Positions 32,980-43,213 are shown, counted from the stretch's first letter. The stretch is 64,000 nt of DNA from an uncultured Chitinophagaceae bacterium (GCA_937873715.1 CALMYJ010000031.1:115770-179769), one strand, 5' to 3'. The notes: generated from the letters alone by a model not told the origin. Program-made: numbers and translations.

Positions 32980-33702
32980 ATGCGCTCCATTTGCAAAAAA
33001 GAACTGCAGCAGTTTTTCAGCAGCCTTACCGGTTATATCGCCATTATCCTCTTTTTGCTGGTGAATGGCCTGTTCCTGTTTGTGTTGAAAGACAGTAATA
33101 TTTTTGATTTTGGCTATGCCACCCTCGATCGTTTTTTTGAATTGGCGCCCTGGGTACTCATCTTTTTGCTGCCTGCCATTACCATGCGGTCGCTGGCCGA
33201 TGAATTTAAAGGCGGTACTTTCGAAATACTGCGTACCCGGCCGCTTACCACCTGGCAGATAGTGCTGGGTAAATATCTGGCAGTGCTGGTGGTATTGCTG
33301 TTTGTAATAGCCCCTACTTTCATTTATGTTATTACTATTAAAAGCCTTAGCGCTACCGGCTCGATAGATGCTGGCGGTATTGCCGGCAGTTATTGTGGTT
33401 TGTTTTTATTAGGGGCGGTGTTTGCCGCTATAAGCCTTTGCTGCAGTGGTTTTACCAGCAATGCCGTAGTGGCTTTCCTGCTCAGTTGCTTTGCCTGTGT
33501 GGTGCTGTATTTTGGTTTTAGTGCCATCAGCCAGTTGCCTTTATTCCGGGGTGGTGCCGATTATTTTATCGAAATGCCCGGAATCGATTTTCATTATAAC
33601 AGCATCAGCCGTGGTGTGCTGGATACAAGGGATATTGTTTATTTTCTTTCAGTAGTATTTCTTTTCCTATTTATTACACAAAAAAAATTACAGCGCCGCT
33701 GA
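32980..33702 (+). CDS. gldF: ABC transporter permease GldF (gliding-associated)
   Basis: 240 residues, six membrane segments. Begins 'MRSICKKELQQFFSSLTGYIAIILFLLVNGLFLFVL' and contains 'DEFKGGTFEILRTRPLTTWQIVLGKYLAV', typical of GldF and other ABC-2 permeases. With GldG and the ATPase GldA it forms a transporter required for gliding in flavobacteria, although homologs also occur in non-gliding Bacteroidota. It overlaps gldG by one base (TGATG). gldA is not in the window. Confidence 0.9.
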   Translation: MRSICKKELQQFFSSLTGYIAIILFLLVNGLFLFVLKDSNIFDFGYATLDRFFELAPWVLIFLLPAITMRSLADEFKGGTFEILRTRPLTTWQIVLGKYLAVLVVLLFVIAPTFIYVITIKSLSATGSIDAGGIAGSYCGLFLLGAVFAAISLCCSGFTSNAVVAFLLSCFACVVLYFGFSAISQLPLFRGGADYFIEMPGIDFHYNSISRGVLDTRDIVYFLSVVFLFLFITQKKLQRR

Positions 33703-35420
33703 TGAGTTTTTTTAAATCACCTGCCGGAAAAAAAGCTATACTGCCTGTGGTGCTGCTGCTGGTAGTGGGTGTTAATTACCTGGCTTCCATCTGGCATACC
33801 CGTATTGACCTTACTGCCGAAAAACGCTTTACCCTTTCGGCTCCCACCAAAAAAATGTTGCGGCAGTTAGAGGATGAAGTGCAGGTATCTATTTTGTTAA
33901 AAGGCGAATTTCCCAGCGCTTTTAAAAAATTGGCCGGTGCTGCCGAAGAAGTGCTGCAGGAATTTAAAGAAGTGGCTGGTAAAAAAATTACCTATCGCTT
34001 TGTGCAACCCGATGATGAACTGGATGATGTGAATACAACCTATGCCGATACGGTAACAGCCCTTGGTATTGATCCCATTAATTTAAAAGTGCAGCTTAAA
34101 GCCGGCGAGCAGCAGCAGTTTGTATTTCCGGCAGCGCTGGTGCAGTATAAAGGGCAAACCACAGCCGTAAACCTGTATAGCGGCAATAAGGTATTTATTT
34201 CTCCAAAAGAACTCAACAGTGCCGAAGCGATGATGGAATACCGTTTTGCCGATGCCATCAGCAGGCTGGCACAGCCGGTAAAGCCATTGGTAGCTTATAG
34301 CATCGGTAATGGCGAGCCAGCCGGGTACAATACCTACGATATGGTGCAAAATGTATTGCAAAAGGATTACCAGTTGTTTACGTTCAACCTCAATACGCAG
34401 CCCGCCATACCCGATACCTTTAACCTGCTGCTGATTGTAAAACCATCAAAGCCATTTACTGAAGAAGCCCTGCTGAAAATTGACCAGTATGTAATGCATG
34501 GCGGCAAAGTGCTGATGTTTATCGATAAGCTGGAGGCAGAGATGGACAGCCTGCAAATAAAGAATGAGGTAATTGCTTACGATCGTGGGCTTGGGTTAAA
34601 TGATTTGTTGTTTCGCTACGGGGTACGCATCAACAGCGATTTAGTAATGGATCTGCAGTGCGACCTGCTGCCCTTTGATGTAAATGGCAATGGCCAGTTT
34701 GAATGGTTGCAGTGGAATTACTTTCCTTTGTTCCAGTCGCCGGGTAACCACCTCATCAATAAAAACCTGGGGCTTGTAGCCGGTAAATTTGTGAACTCTA
34801 TAGATACCGTGGAAGCCGAAGGGATTACCAAAACAGTATTGCTGCATTCATCTGCCAGCTCCCGGCAGATAGCCACACCGGCACTTATTAGCGGAAAAGA
34901 AAATGTGGTGGCACCGGAGCATGAGGCCTTTCAAAAAAAACATATACCCGTTGCTGTTTTGTTAGAGGGTAAGTTTACCTCGCTGTACCGCAACCGGCTT
35001 TCGCAGGCCATGAAAGACAGTATCGAAAGCAGTGGCGGCAGTTTTTTAGCATCGGCATTAGCCGACAATAAAATGATTATTGCAGCCGATGGTGATATCG
35101 TGTTGAATGGTGCCAGCAAAGAAGGGCCGATACCCATGGGAATCAACCCCTTTGCTTACGGTACACCCAAGGAATTTCCTTTTGCCAACCGGGAGTTTTT
35201 GCAAAACTGCATGGAGTATTTGGTAAACAGGGGAGGCCTGATTGAAGCCAAAAATAAAGATTACACCCTGCGGCTGCTGGATGTAAAAAAAGTAGATGCA
35301 CAACGGAGCTTGTGGCAGGTATTGAATATTGCCCTTCCTGCGGGGCTTATTATTGTTTTTGCCTTACTGTACCAATGGCTCCGGAAAAGAAAATATGCCG
35401 GGAAAAATACTGTTGTATAA
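33702..35420 (+). CDS. gldG: GldG, gliding-associated ABC transporter substrate-binding component
   Basis: 572 residues. A single N-terminal membrane segment (about 14-30) is followed by 'RIDLTAEKRFTLSAPTKKMLRQLEDEVQVSILLKGEFP', the usual GldG opening, a large periplasmic domain ending near residue 535, and a C-terminal membrane helix before a basic tail. It is translationally coupled to gldF. GldFG with GldA act as an envelope ABC complex; the cargo is not known. Confidence 0.9.
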   Translation: MSFFKSPAGKKAILPVVLLLVVGVNYLASIWHTRIDLTAEKRFTLSAPTKKMLRQLEDEVQVSILLKGEFPSAFKKLAGAAEEVLQEFKEVAGKKITYRFVQPDDELDDVNTTYADTVTALGIDPINLKVQLKAGEQQQFVFPAALVQYKGQTTAVNLYSGNKVFISPKELNSAEAMMEYRFADAISRLAQPVKPLVAYSIGNGEPAGYNTYDMVQNVLQKDYQLFTFNLNTQPAIPDTFNLLLIVKPSKPFTEEALLKIDQYVMHGGKVLMFIDKLEAEMDSLQIKNEVIAYDRGLGLNDLLFRYGVRINSDLVMDLQCDLLPFDVNGNGQFEWLQWNYFPLFQSPGNHLINKNLGLVAGKFVNSIDTVEAEGITKTVLLHSSASSRQIATPALISGKENVVAPEHEAFQKKHIPVAVLLEGKFTSLYRNRLSQAMKDSIESSGGSFLASALADNKMIIAADGDIVLNGASKEGPIPMGINPFAYGTPKEFPFANREFLQNCMEYLVNRGGLIEAKNKDYTLRLLDVKKVDAQRSLWQVLNIALPAGLIIVFALLYQWLRKRKYAGKNTVV

Positions 35421-35459
35421 CCGGGTTTTTAATTGCCTTACTGTATAAAACCATTTTAA

Positions 35460-36416
35460 TTGAACACTACACAAATTTCATATCTCGTATTTGGTATAGT
35501 AATACTGCTGGCGCTTATATTCGATTTGGGCCTGCTCAGTAAAAAAAATAAAATTGTAAGTCTTAAAGCGGCTTTACGGCAAACCTTTTTTTGGGTAACG
35601 CTGGCATTGGGCTTCTTTGTTTTTTTATGGATAGAAAAAGATCAGTCGGTAGCATTGGAATACCTGAGCGCTTACCTCATGGAGTGGAGCCTGAGTATTG
35701 ATAATATTTTTGTGTTCATCCTGATATTTAGTTCGTTTTCTGTTAAAGAAAAATTTTATGGCCGTGTGCTGCTCATCGGTATATTGATGGCCATTGTGTT
35801 CAGGATTGTATTTATCACCATCGGGGTGGCACTGGTACATCGCTTTAGCTGGGTGTTGTATATCTTCGGCGCCTTCCTGCTGTATACCGGTTATAAAATG
35901 TTTACCACAGATGATGATGAAGCATTTGATCCGCAGGATTCAAAAATTTACCGCTTTCTTAAAAGGTTTTTGCCGCTGGCTCCGCATGATGGTAATGGTA
36001 AATATATCGTAAGAGAAAACGGGAAGCCTGTGTACACCACTTTATTTGTGGTGATTATTTTACTTGCCGCAATCGACCTTGTTTTTGCATTGGATTCTAT
36101 TCCTGCGGTAATGGGTATATCAAAAGACAGGCTGGTGATTTATACCTCAAATATCTTTGCTGTGCTTGGCCTGCGCAGCTTATTCTTTTTGCTGCGTGGC
36201 GCAGTATCCCGGTTCGATTACCTGCAACAGGGTATTGCCATTGTGCTGGTGTTTATCGGTGTTAAAATGCTGGGCGAACACTGGATCAATCAATGGATTG
36301 ATAAAAATGTGCAGGTTTTTATTTCGCTTGGGGTGATTTTGTTATGCATCAGCGGTTCAATATTTTATTCCATATTTATTAATAAAAAAGGATTGCCGCA
36401 GGATAAGGAAGTATAA
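35460..36416 (+). CDS. TerC/Alx family integral membrane protein
   Basis: 318 residues from a TTG at 35460; the next in-frame ATG is about 73 codons later and would remove two helices. Around nine membrane segments. Family marks: 'EWSLSIDNIFVFILIFSSF' with the conserved acidic pair, and 'AIDLVFALDSIPAVMGISKD'. TerC/Alx proteins are implicated in manganese export and metal supply to exported proteins, and in tellurite resistance. Single gene, 39 bases after gldG. Confidence 0.88.
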   Translation: MNTTQISYLVFGIVILLALIFDLGLLSKKNKIVSLKAALRQTFFWVTLALGFFVFLWIEKDQSVALEYLSAYLMEWSLSIDNIFVFILIFSSFSVKEKFYGRVLLIGILMAIVFRIVFITIGVALVHRFSWVLYIFGAFLLYTGYKMFTTDDDEAFDPQDSKIYRFLKRFLPLAPHDGNGKYIVRENGKPVYTTLFVVIILLAAIDLVFALDSIPAVMGISKDRLVIYTSNIFAVLGLRSLFFLLRGAVSRFDYLQQGIAIVLVFIGVKMLGEHWINQWIDKNVQVFISLGVILLCISGSIFYSIFINKKGLPQDKEV

Positions 36417-36450
36417 ATAAAAAACAAGCCTTAATTTGTTCCGGCAAAAT

Positions 36451-38931
36451 ATGTACAGCATAGCACAAATAGCGCCGGTTATACATGCACAATGGCTGCA
36501 GCAACAGGCTGATGCGGTTATCGAACATATATTACTCGACAGCCGTAAGCTTGTTTTCCCCAAAACATCCTTGTTTTTTGCATTGGGCGGGCCACGCCGC
36601 AATGGCAATTTTTTTATCGGCGATTTATATGCCAGGGGCGTACGCAATTTTATAATCGATACTTCCTTTGATACTGGTAAAATGCAGCAGTACTCTGCCG
36701 CTAATTTTTTACAGGTGCAGGATGTGTTGGATGCCCTGCATGTTTTAATTGCTTTTCACCGAAGCCGTTTTGATATACCCGTTATCGGTATTACCGGCAG
36801 TAATGGTAAAACGATTGTAAAAGAGTGGCTGTACCAGTTGCTGCAGCAGGATTACAGCATTATACGCAGCCCTAAAAGTTATAATTCGCAAATTGGTGTG
36901 CCGCTCAGTGTGTGGCCTATGAGCAATAAGCATACCCTCGGCATTTTTGAAGCCGGTATATCGCAGCCCGGCGAAATGCAGCGCCTGCAACCCATGATAC
37001 AGCCCACGCTTGGTGTATTTACCAATATCGGTGAAGCACACAGCGCCGGTTTTGAAAGCATTGAACAAAAAGTGGCAGAAAAGATACAACTGTTTAAAGG
37101 GGCTGGTACCATTGTATACTGCCGTGATGAACAGGTGGTGCATGAGGGTATAACAGCTACGTATAGCCCGGACGCTGTAAACTTATTTACCTGGGGCCGT
37201 CATGAGGAGGCATTGCTGCATATTGTATCCACGCAGGTGCAGCCCTTTAATACGGTGATTAAAGCCGAATACAAGGCTGAAAAACTCAGTATATCTGTTC
37301 CTTTTACCAATGATGCAGCTATTAACAACGCCATTACCTGCTGGTGTGTGTTGTTGCATAACGGGGTAAGCCATGAGGTGATTTCGGAGCGTATGCTGCA
37401 GTTAAAGCCTGTGGAAATGCGGCTCGAATTAAAGCAGGGCATCAACAACTGCTCGGTGATTAATGACAGCTACAGCGCTGATATTAACTCACTTTCCATT
37501 GCTCTTGATTTTTTACAGCAACAGCAGCAGCACACCAAACGCACCGTAATCATCAGCGATATTTTACAAAGTGGTAAAAGCGGCAGGCAATTGTACGAGG
37601 AAGTGGCCGGCATATTGCTGCAAAAAAATATCAGTCGGTTTATTGGTATCGGTCCCGAAATATGCCGGCAGCAGGAAGTGTTTGCCACATTGCCCAACAC
37701 CGCTTTTTTCACATCTGTAGCCGATTTTAAAGAGCAGTTTCATACCCTGCATTTTTATAACGAAACGATACTGCTAAAAGGTGCCAGGATATTTGAGTTT
37801 GAGCAAATCAGTCATTTGCTTGAAGCCAAAGCACACCAAACGGTGCTTGAAATAAATCTTACTGCCATTACGCATAACCTGAAGCAGTACCAGCAATTAC
37901 TGGCACCGGGTGTAAAAATGATGGCGATGGTAAAAGCCTTTAGCTACGGCAGCGGCAGTTACGAAATAGCCAATCTCCTGCAGTTTCATAAAGTAGATTA
38001 CCTGGCTGTGGCTTTTGCTGATGAAGGGGTTGAATTGCGTAAGGCCGGTATCACCCTGCCGGTTATGGTGATGAGCCCCGAGGAAAGTACTTTCGACGCA
38101 CTGGTACAATACAACCTTGAGCCGGAGTTGTATTCTTTTGAAATATTGAATGCATTCAGGGATTACCTGTCGCTGGCCGGTATCGAAAATTTCCCGGTGC
38201 ATATAAAGTTTGATACAGGCATGCACCGCCTTGGCTTCGAAATGCAGGATATGGAGCAGCTAACGCAGGTGATGCAAAGCTCTAACCGCTTCAAAATACA
38301 ATCAGCTTTTTCGCACCTTGCAGCAAGCGACAGCAGCCAGTTTGATGATTTTACCCAACAACAGGCTTCGCTATTTAATATATGCTGCGATGCCCTGCAG
38401 CAGGCAGTAAATTATCCTGTTATCCGGCATATTGCCAATACTTCTGCTATCATGCGCCACCCAAATTTGCAATATGATATGGTGCGGCTGGGAATAGGCT
38501 TGTATGGCGTGGATAGTAATGTTGCCATGCAGCAAAACCTGCAGAATGTAGCTACATTAAAAACCACTATTGCCCAGGTACGCCGGGTAAAAGCAGGCGA
38601 TAGCATAGGCTACAGCAGGGCTGGTATGGTAAAAAAAGATACCACTATTGCAACGGTGCGTATTGGTTACGCCGACGGATACCCCAGACTGCTGGGCAAT
38701 GGTAAAGGTAAAATGCTGGTGGGGGGTAAGCTGGCACCGGTTATTGGAAATGTATGTATGGATATGACGATGCTGGATATTGGAAAAATGGATGCAAAAG
38801 CTGGTGATGAAGTAATCGTGTTTGGAAAAGATTTACCCGTAACCACACTCAGCGACTGGGCTAAAACGATTGCTTACGAAATATTAGCCGGCATTTCGCA
38901 ACGGGTGCAGCGGGTATATTATGAAGAATAA
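36451..38931 (+). CDS. Bifunctional MurF-alanine racemase
   Basis: 826 residues from the ATG at 36451. Residues 1 to about 455 are MurF (UDP-MurNAc-tripeptide:D-Ala-D-Ala ligase), with the ATP loop 'GITGSNGKT' at 113-121 and 'INDSYSADINSLSIAL'. From about 460 on it is alanine racemase, with the PLP Lys495 in 'MVKAFSYGSG' and later 'GMHRLGFEMQ', 'RLGIGLYGVD' and 'VRIGYADGYPRLLGNG'. The fusion links D-Ala production to its use in peptidoglycan precursor synthesis and is characteristic of Bacteroidota. Cytoplasmic. Confidence 0.96.
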   Translation: MYSIAQIAPVIHAQWLQQQADAVIEHILLDSRKLVFPKTSLFFALGGPRRNGNFFIGDLYARGVRNFIIDTSFDTGKMQQYSAANFLQVQDVLDALHVLIAFHRSRFDIPVIGITGSNGKTIVKEWLYQLLQQDYSIIRSPKSYNSQIGVPLSVWPMSNKHTLGIFEAGISQPGEMQRLQPMIQPTLGVFTNIGEAHSAGFESIEQKVAEKIQLFKGAGTIVYCRDEQVVHEGITATYSPDAVNLFTWGRHEEALLHIVSTQVQPFNTVIKAEYKAEKLSISVPFTNDAAINNAITCWCVLLHNGVSHEVISERMLQLKPVEMRLELKQGINNCSVINDSYSADINSLSIALDFLQQQQQHTKRTVIISDILQSGKSGRQLYEEVAGILLQKNISRFIGIGPEICRQQEVFATLPNTAFFTSVADFKEQFHTLHFYNETILLKGARIFEFEQISHLLEAKAHQTVLEINLTAITHNLKQYQQLLAPGVKMMAMVKAFSYGSGSYEIANLLQFHKVDYLAVAFADEGVELRKAGITLPVMVMSPEESTFDALVQYNLEPELYSFEILNAFRDYLSLAGIENFPVHIKFDTGMHRLGFEMQDMEQLTQVMQSSNRFKIQSAFSHLAASDSSQFDDFTQQQASLFNICCDALQQAVNYPVIRHIANTSAIMRHPNLQYDMVRLGIGLYGVDSNVAMQQNLQNVATLKTTIAQVRRVKAGDSIGYSRAGMVKKDTTIATVRIGYADGYPRLLGNGKGKMLVGGKLAPVIGNVCMDMTMLDIGKMDAKAGDEVIVFGKDLPVTTLSDWAKTIAYEILAGISQRVQRVYYEE

Positions 38932-38946
38932 ATTATTGAACTGAAG

Positions 38947-39570
38947 ATGTATTTAAAAAAATTACGTACAGGCGCTATGCTTACTGTGGCGGTGGCTTTC
39001 ATCCTGCTTGTGCTGCATGCTGTAGTGGGTAAGCATGAACTTTTTTTTTATTTGAATAATGATTACGGCACGGTACCCGATTTATTTTTTCGCTACTATA
39101 CCAATGCTGGTGATGGTGCCGGCTGGGCTGTACTACTCCTGTTATTTATTGCAGCAGGAAAAAAGAAATTTATTCCCCTGTTGGTGAGTGCCTGCATTAT
39201 ATCCACGTTGCTGGTGCAGGTGTGCAAAAATTTTGTGTGGCCCAACAGTCCACGGCCTACTGCTGCTATTGAAGCCAAAGCCATGATACATACAGTGCAG
39301 GGGGTAAATGTGCACAGCACACATAGTTTTCCCTCCGGGCATACCACTTCTGCATTTTGTTATTTCCTGGTTGGCACTTTGTTTATTGAGCGGCGCTGGT
39401 TTGTGGCGGCAGGCTTTGTGGCGGCATTGCTGGCGGGCTGGTCAAGGCTGTATTTGGCTCAGCATTTTCCTGTGGATGTTGCTACGGGTATGCTGGCTGC
39501 GGTGATAGCTGTGTACCTTTCTGTTATGGTGCAGCAGCAATGGATGCAGCGCAGGGCGGCAAAGCAATAA
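38947..39570 (+). CDS. PAP2-type membrane phosphatase
   Basis: 207 residues, about five or six membrane helices. The three phosphatase motifs are present: 'KNFVWPNSPRP', 'FPSGHTTSAF' and 'SRLYLAQHFPVDVATG'. Members dephosphorylate undecaprenyl diphosphate, phosphatidic acid or lipid A. The position 15 bases after murF-alr suits a BacA-like undecaprenyl-PP phosphatase role in wall synthesis, but that is inference. Its stop is 3 bases from the convergent SDR gene. Confidence 0.9.
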   Translation: MYLKKLRTGAMLTVAVAFILLVLHAVVGKHELFFYLNNDYGTVPDLFFRYYTNAGDGAGWAVLLLLFIAAGKKKFIPLLVSACIISTLLVQVCKNFVWPNSPRPTAAIEAKAMIHTVQGVNVHSTHSFPSGHTTSAFCYFLVGTLFIERRWFVAAGFVAALLAGWSRLYLAQHFPVDVATGMLAAVIAVYLSVMVQQQWMQRRAAKQ

Positions 39571-39573
39571 AGG

Positions 39574-40506
39574 CTAAGAACAAAGTTCCTGCAGGGCTGC
39601 ATCTATGGAAGGATATAAAAAAGTAAACCCGGCCGATTGTATTTTGGCGCAGCTTACCGTTGTGCTTTTTAATACTTCGATACTGCTTTCGCCTAACATG
39701 AGTTTCAATATTGGCGAGGGTACATGTGCCGGTATAAAAAATTTACCCCTCGTTTTTTGAGCAAGCAGCAAATTCAGTGTTTTATTGTTTACAGGCGCTG
39801 GTGCCACTGCATTGTATACCCCATTGTATTTTTCGTTTTCAATAGCGGCAATAAACATCCGGCAGAGGTCGTCGATATGTATCCAGCTTACCACCTGCCT
39901 GCCGTTGCCCAGTATAGCTGCTATACCAAAGCGTAATGGTTTTTTAAATTCGGCAAAGGCGCCGCCATCGTTACTTAACACAATGCCTGTACGAAAAATG
40001 CTGAGTCGTTTACCTAATTGTTGTGCAGGCAGGATGCTTTGTTCCCACTGCCGGCAGGTGTCGCCAAGGAATGCGCCGTCGGCAGGGTCGGTTTCGGTAA
40101 ATCCTCCTTTTGCAATAGATGCGGCAGTATCGGGCCCGTACCATCCAATGGCCGATGCACTGATGACGGCTTTTACCTTGTTGTTACCGTTTTGCAGGCC
40201 TTGAACAATTAGCCGGCTGCTGAGTATACGGCTGTCCTGTATCATTTTTTTATAGGCGGGGCTCCACCGTTTATCCATTACGCCGGCGCCTGCAAGATGA
40301 ATGATGTAGTCGGCCTGCTGTATGGCATTGCTGGCTACCTGCTGCTGCTCTATATTCCATTGTGCATACTGTAAGTTTTCATTACCTGTGCCGGTTGCCG
40401 TTTTTTTTCGGGAGAGTACAATTACTTTGTACCCTTTATAGAGTAGCTGCTGTGCCAGTGTTTTACCTACAAGGCCGGTGCCCCCGCTTATCAATACAGT
40501 TGTCAT
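39574..40506 (-). CDS. TIGR01777 family SDR oxidoreductase (YfcH-like)
   Basis: 310 residues. N-terminal nucleotide loop 'VLISGGTGLVGKTLAQQLLYKGYKVIVLSR', 'VISASAIGWYGPD', and the C-terminal DUF1731 block 'VPSPILKLMLGESSIEVLKSTTVSCAKIQSAGFTF'. The family is an extended SDR of unknown substrate, once linked to cell division. NADP use is suggested by the Ser-Arg after beta-2. Cytoplasmic, single gene. Confidence 0.9.
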   Translation of the reverse strand: MTTVLISGGTGLVGKTLAQQLLYKGYKVIVLSRKKTATGTGNENLQYAQWNIEQQQVASNAIQQADYIIHLAGAGVMDKRWSPAYKKMIQDSRILSSRLIVQGLQNGNNKVKAVISASAIGWYGPDTAASIAKGGFTETDPADGAFLGDTCRQWEQSILPAQQLGKRLSIFRTGIVLSNDGGAFAEFKKPLRFGIAAILGNGRQVVSWIHIDDLCRMFIAAIENEKYNGVYNAVAPAPVNNKTLNLLLAQKTRGKFFIPAHVPSPILKLMLGESSIEVLKSTTVSCAKIQSAGFTFLYPSIDAALQELCS

Positions 40507-40623
40507 ATTATTTTGCTAAATGAATACAATTTATTGAAACATTTGTTTGGTTATCTTGTTCATCGGGTACCGGGCCGCTTTATTTTTAAAACCTTAATTT
40601 TAATATCGATAAAAAACTTTACG

Positions 40624-42141
40624 ATGGATTGCTTCTTCCGCCTCCTTATCTTTTTTTGTTTGTCTTTTCCGCTGACCACCACAGCACAGCAAATTATTTT
40701 TTCCGATCCTGAAAGGGAAGATATCAGGGAGATGAATTTTGAAATCATAGGTAAAGTGGGTAACAATGTGCTCATTTTTCATGATGTAAGATGGAAGTAC
40801 ACTTTTAATGTATACAACGACAGTATGCGCCTGCTGCATAAAGTGGAAACAGATTTTGTGCCAAAGAAAACCACCAATATCGACTTTGTGGCTTATCCCA
40901 ATTTTGTGTACATGGTATACCAGTATCAAAAAAAAGGAATCCTGTATTGCGAAGCTGTAAAAATTGGCAGTGATGGAAGAAAAATGCAGGAGCCGGTAGT
41001 GCTGGATACCACCCGTTTGGGATTGATGGGTGATAATAAAATTTACTCGGTTATTTACAGCGAGGATAAGAAGAAGATAATGATATTTAAAATTCAACGG
41101 GTGGATGACTATTACAGTTTTGTAACAATGCTTTTTGATAACGACCTCAATTTGCTGCAGCGCCACCGCCTGAGTATCGATTATGGTTCCCGTCAGGATA
41201 TTTACTCCGACTTTGTGCTGGATAACGACGGCGCCCTCATTTTTGGCGGTACCACCGACAGGGATAGACGAAACGACCCCTCTTCCTTTTACCTTGTTGT
41301 AAAAAAAGCCGATGCCGATACTTTTAGTAAAAAACGTATCGACCTGAAAGAGGCTTATATGGATGAGGTTAAACTTAAAGTGGATAATATCAATAAAAGA
41401 TACCTCATCAATACCTTTTACCATAAAGAGCGCCGGGGAAATATTGATGGTATTTTTTGTGCGGTATGGGATGCCGGGGGCGACAGTATGTATGCAAGAG
41501 TGTTTGTACAACTGGGGGATAGTGTAAGAACGATGGTAAAAACATCGGGCAGTTCCAAAACAGCTTTCAACAATTTTTTTATACGCAATATTGTACTCAA
41601 AAGAGATGGCAGCTATCTTATTACTGCCGAAGATTTTTATACACAAACATCGGGCGGTGGCGGATGGAACCGCTATGATATGCTGTACACACCCGGCTTT
41701 AATACCTACGATTATTATTATTTCAATAATTACTATTATGGCGGTATGTACCGGCCCTTTGGCAGGTTTGGCAACCGCAGTACCCAGTACTATTATGATA
41801 ATGTGCTGCTGATAAGTCTTTCAAAAACCGCCATGCCCGAATGGATAAATATTGTACATAAGCAGCAGTATGCTGATGATAATGACAATTACCTCTCTTT
41901 TGGATTATTTAATACGGCAGGTACCCTGCACCTGTTGTACAACGATATTGCCAAAAGGGTAAAACTGCTGGCTGAAAATATTATTACCCCTGATGGTAAG
42001 GCCCGGCGCAATCCTACTATTAAAACTCCCAACCGGGATTATGAGTTTATGCCACGCTTTAGCAAACAGGTGGGTGCCCGACAGGTAATTATTCCCTGCA
42101 CTTACCGCAGCTTTATGTGTTTTGCCCGGGTGGATTTTTGA
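40624..42141 (+). CDS. Secreted protein of unknown function with a Tyr/Gly/Asn-rich insert
   Basis: 505 residues from the ATG at 40624, which starts a signal peptide ending at 'TTTAQQ'; the longer frame adds a basic stretch unlike a signal. The first 330 residues alternate short beta-like blocks ('GNNVLIFHDVRWKYTFNVYND', 'NKIYSVIYSEDKKKIMIFKI') that could form a propeller. Around residues 355-385 a Tyr/Asn/Gly-rich loop appears ('YDYYYFNNYYYGG'). The end holds 'MPRFSKQVGARQVIIPCTYRSFMCFARVDF'. I recognise no family. Exported, probably periplasmic or surface. Confidence 0.75.
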   Translation: MDCFFRLLIFFCLSFPLTTTAQQIIFSDPEREDIREMNFEIIGKVGNNVLIFHDVRWKYTFNVYNDSMRLLHKVETDFVPKKTTNIDFVAYPNFVYMVYQYQKKGILYCEAVKIGSDGRKMQEPVVLDTTRLGLMGDNKIYSVIYSEDKKKIMIFKIQRVDDYYSFVTMLFDNDLNLLQRHRLSIDYGSRQDIYSDFVLDNDGALIFGGTTDRDRRNDPSSFYLVVKKADADTFSKKRIDLKEAYMDEVKLKVDNINKRYLINTFYHKERRGNIDGIFCAVWDAGGDSMYARVFVQLGDSVRTMVKTSGSSKTAFNNFFIRNIVLKRDGSYLITAEDFYTQTSGGGGWNRYDMLYTPGFNTYDYYYFNNYYYGGMYRPFGRFGNRSTQYYYDNVLLISLSKTAMPEWINIVHKQQYADDNDNYLSFGLFNTAGTLHLLYNDIAKRVKLLAENIITPDGKARRNPTIKTPNRDYEFMPRFSKQVGARQVIIPCTYRSFMCFARVDF

Positions 42142-42208
42142 TAAATACTGCAGATTGTTTTTTACATAGCACATTATTGCACACATTTGCAAAAAATAAG
42201 CATTTACC

Positions 42209-43189
42209 GTGAGAGGCACTTTTAAAGCCAATAACCCTTACAATACTTTTTTGCTGTTGGTATATGGCCTGGTGCTTAAGCTCCCTATGTTTTTACACCC
42301 GGTAGTGCCCCAGCCCCAGCCTTCAGATGGGTTTTTGTTCAGGTTACTGCTGCAGCAGTTAGAACATACGGGCAGTAAGTTGCCTTTTGTTTATGCGCTT
42401 ATTGCTTTTTTATTATTGTATACCCAGGCCGCTACCTTTAACCAGTTGGTAAATAGCCAGCGGCTGATGCAAAAGCCCAATTACCTCACAGGTATGGCCT
42501 ACCTGCTTATTACTTCGCTTTTTAAAGAATGGAATGTGCTGTCGGCTCCTTTGGTTGTTAATACTTTGCTGGTATGGGTTTGGGCCCGTATGAGTGGCTT
42601 ACATAATAATCCCAAGCCGGTATCTGCCTTATTCAATATTGGTATTATCACCGGCATTGCCTCTTTCTTTTACTTTCCCTCTGTTGCTTTTGCAGCACTA
42701 ATTATTTTTGGCCTGGTGGTAACCCGGCCTTTTCAACTGGCTGAGTGGCTGGTAGCTTTACTGGGTATGGCAACGCCCTATTATTTCCTGGCAGCCTATG
42801 TTTTTCTTACGGATAAATGGAAGGGGTATAAGTTGCCCGCCGTATCGTTCAACAGGCCACCACTATACGATACCGGGTGGATGCTGGCCGCTATCATCAT
42901 CGTATTATTTACCTGTATTACCGGGTTGTTTTTTATACAGCAAAACCTGCGGCGCCAACTGGTGCAAACCCGTAAAAGCTGGTACCTCATTTTCCTCTAT
43001 TTTTTTGTAGCCCTGCTGGTGCCTTTTATCAATACGGCACCCGGCTTCCGGTACTGGATACTTTGCGCCGTGCCTCTCTCTGTATTTGCCGGCAGCGCTT
43101 TTTTGTACCCCGATAAAAAATGGTTCCCTAACCTGCTGCACTGGATAATGGTGGCTTTTGTGGTAGCCTTCAGCTACTTTACAAGGTAA
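42209..43189 (+). CDS. DUF6427-like polytopic membrane protein
   Basis: 326 residues from a GTG at 42209. About nine or ten membrane segments; 'GTFKANNPYNTFLLLVYGLVLKLPMFLHP' is the usual opening of this Bacteroidota-restricted family. The reaction is unknown. A CACATTTG element 20 bases upstream is a weak -7 candidate. It lies upstream of purQ, which has its own promoter element. Confidence 0.75.
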   Translation: MRGTFKANNPYNTFLLLVYGLVLKLPMFLHPVVPQPQPSDGFLFRLLLQQLEHTGSKLPFVYALIAFLLLYTQAATFNQLVNSQRLMQKPNYLTGMAYLLITSLFKEWNVLSAPLVVNTLLVWVWARMSGLHNNPKPVSALFNIGIITGIASFFYFPSVAFAALIIFGLVVTRPFQLAEWLVALLGMATPYYFLAAYVFLTDKWKGYKLPAVSFNRPPLYDTGWMLAAIIIVLFTCITGLFFIQQNLRRQLVQTRKSWYLIFLYFFVALLVPFINTAPGFRYWILCAVPLSVFAGSAFLYPDKKWFPNLLHWIMVAFVVAFSYFTR

Positions 43190-43205
43190 ATTGAACAAGC
43201 CTTTG

Positions 43206-43213
43206 TACTTTTG
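43206..43213 (+). promoter_or_regulatory. -7 promoter element of purQ
   Basis: TACTTTTG matches TAnnTTTG exactly, 33 bases before the purQ ATG. No clear -33 element at 17-23 bases. Confidence 0.45.

Noticed and set aside
40600..41646. 348-codon minus-strand frame
   Set aside because: Antisense to the secreted orphan at 40624, which has a signal peptide and a longer frame; the antisense product has no recognisable features.
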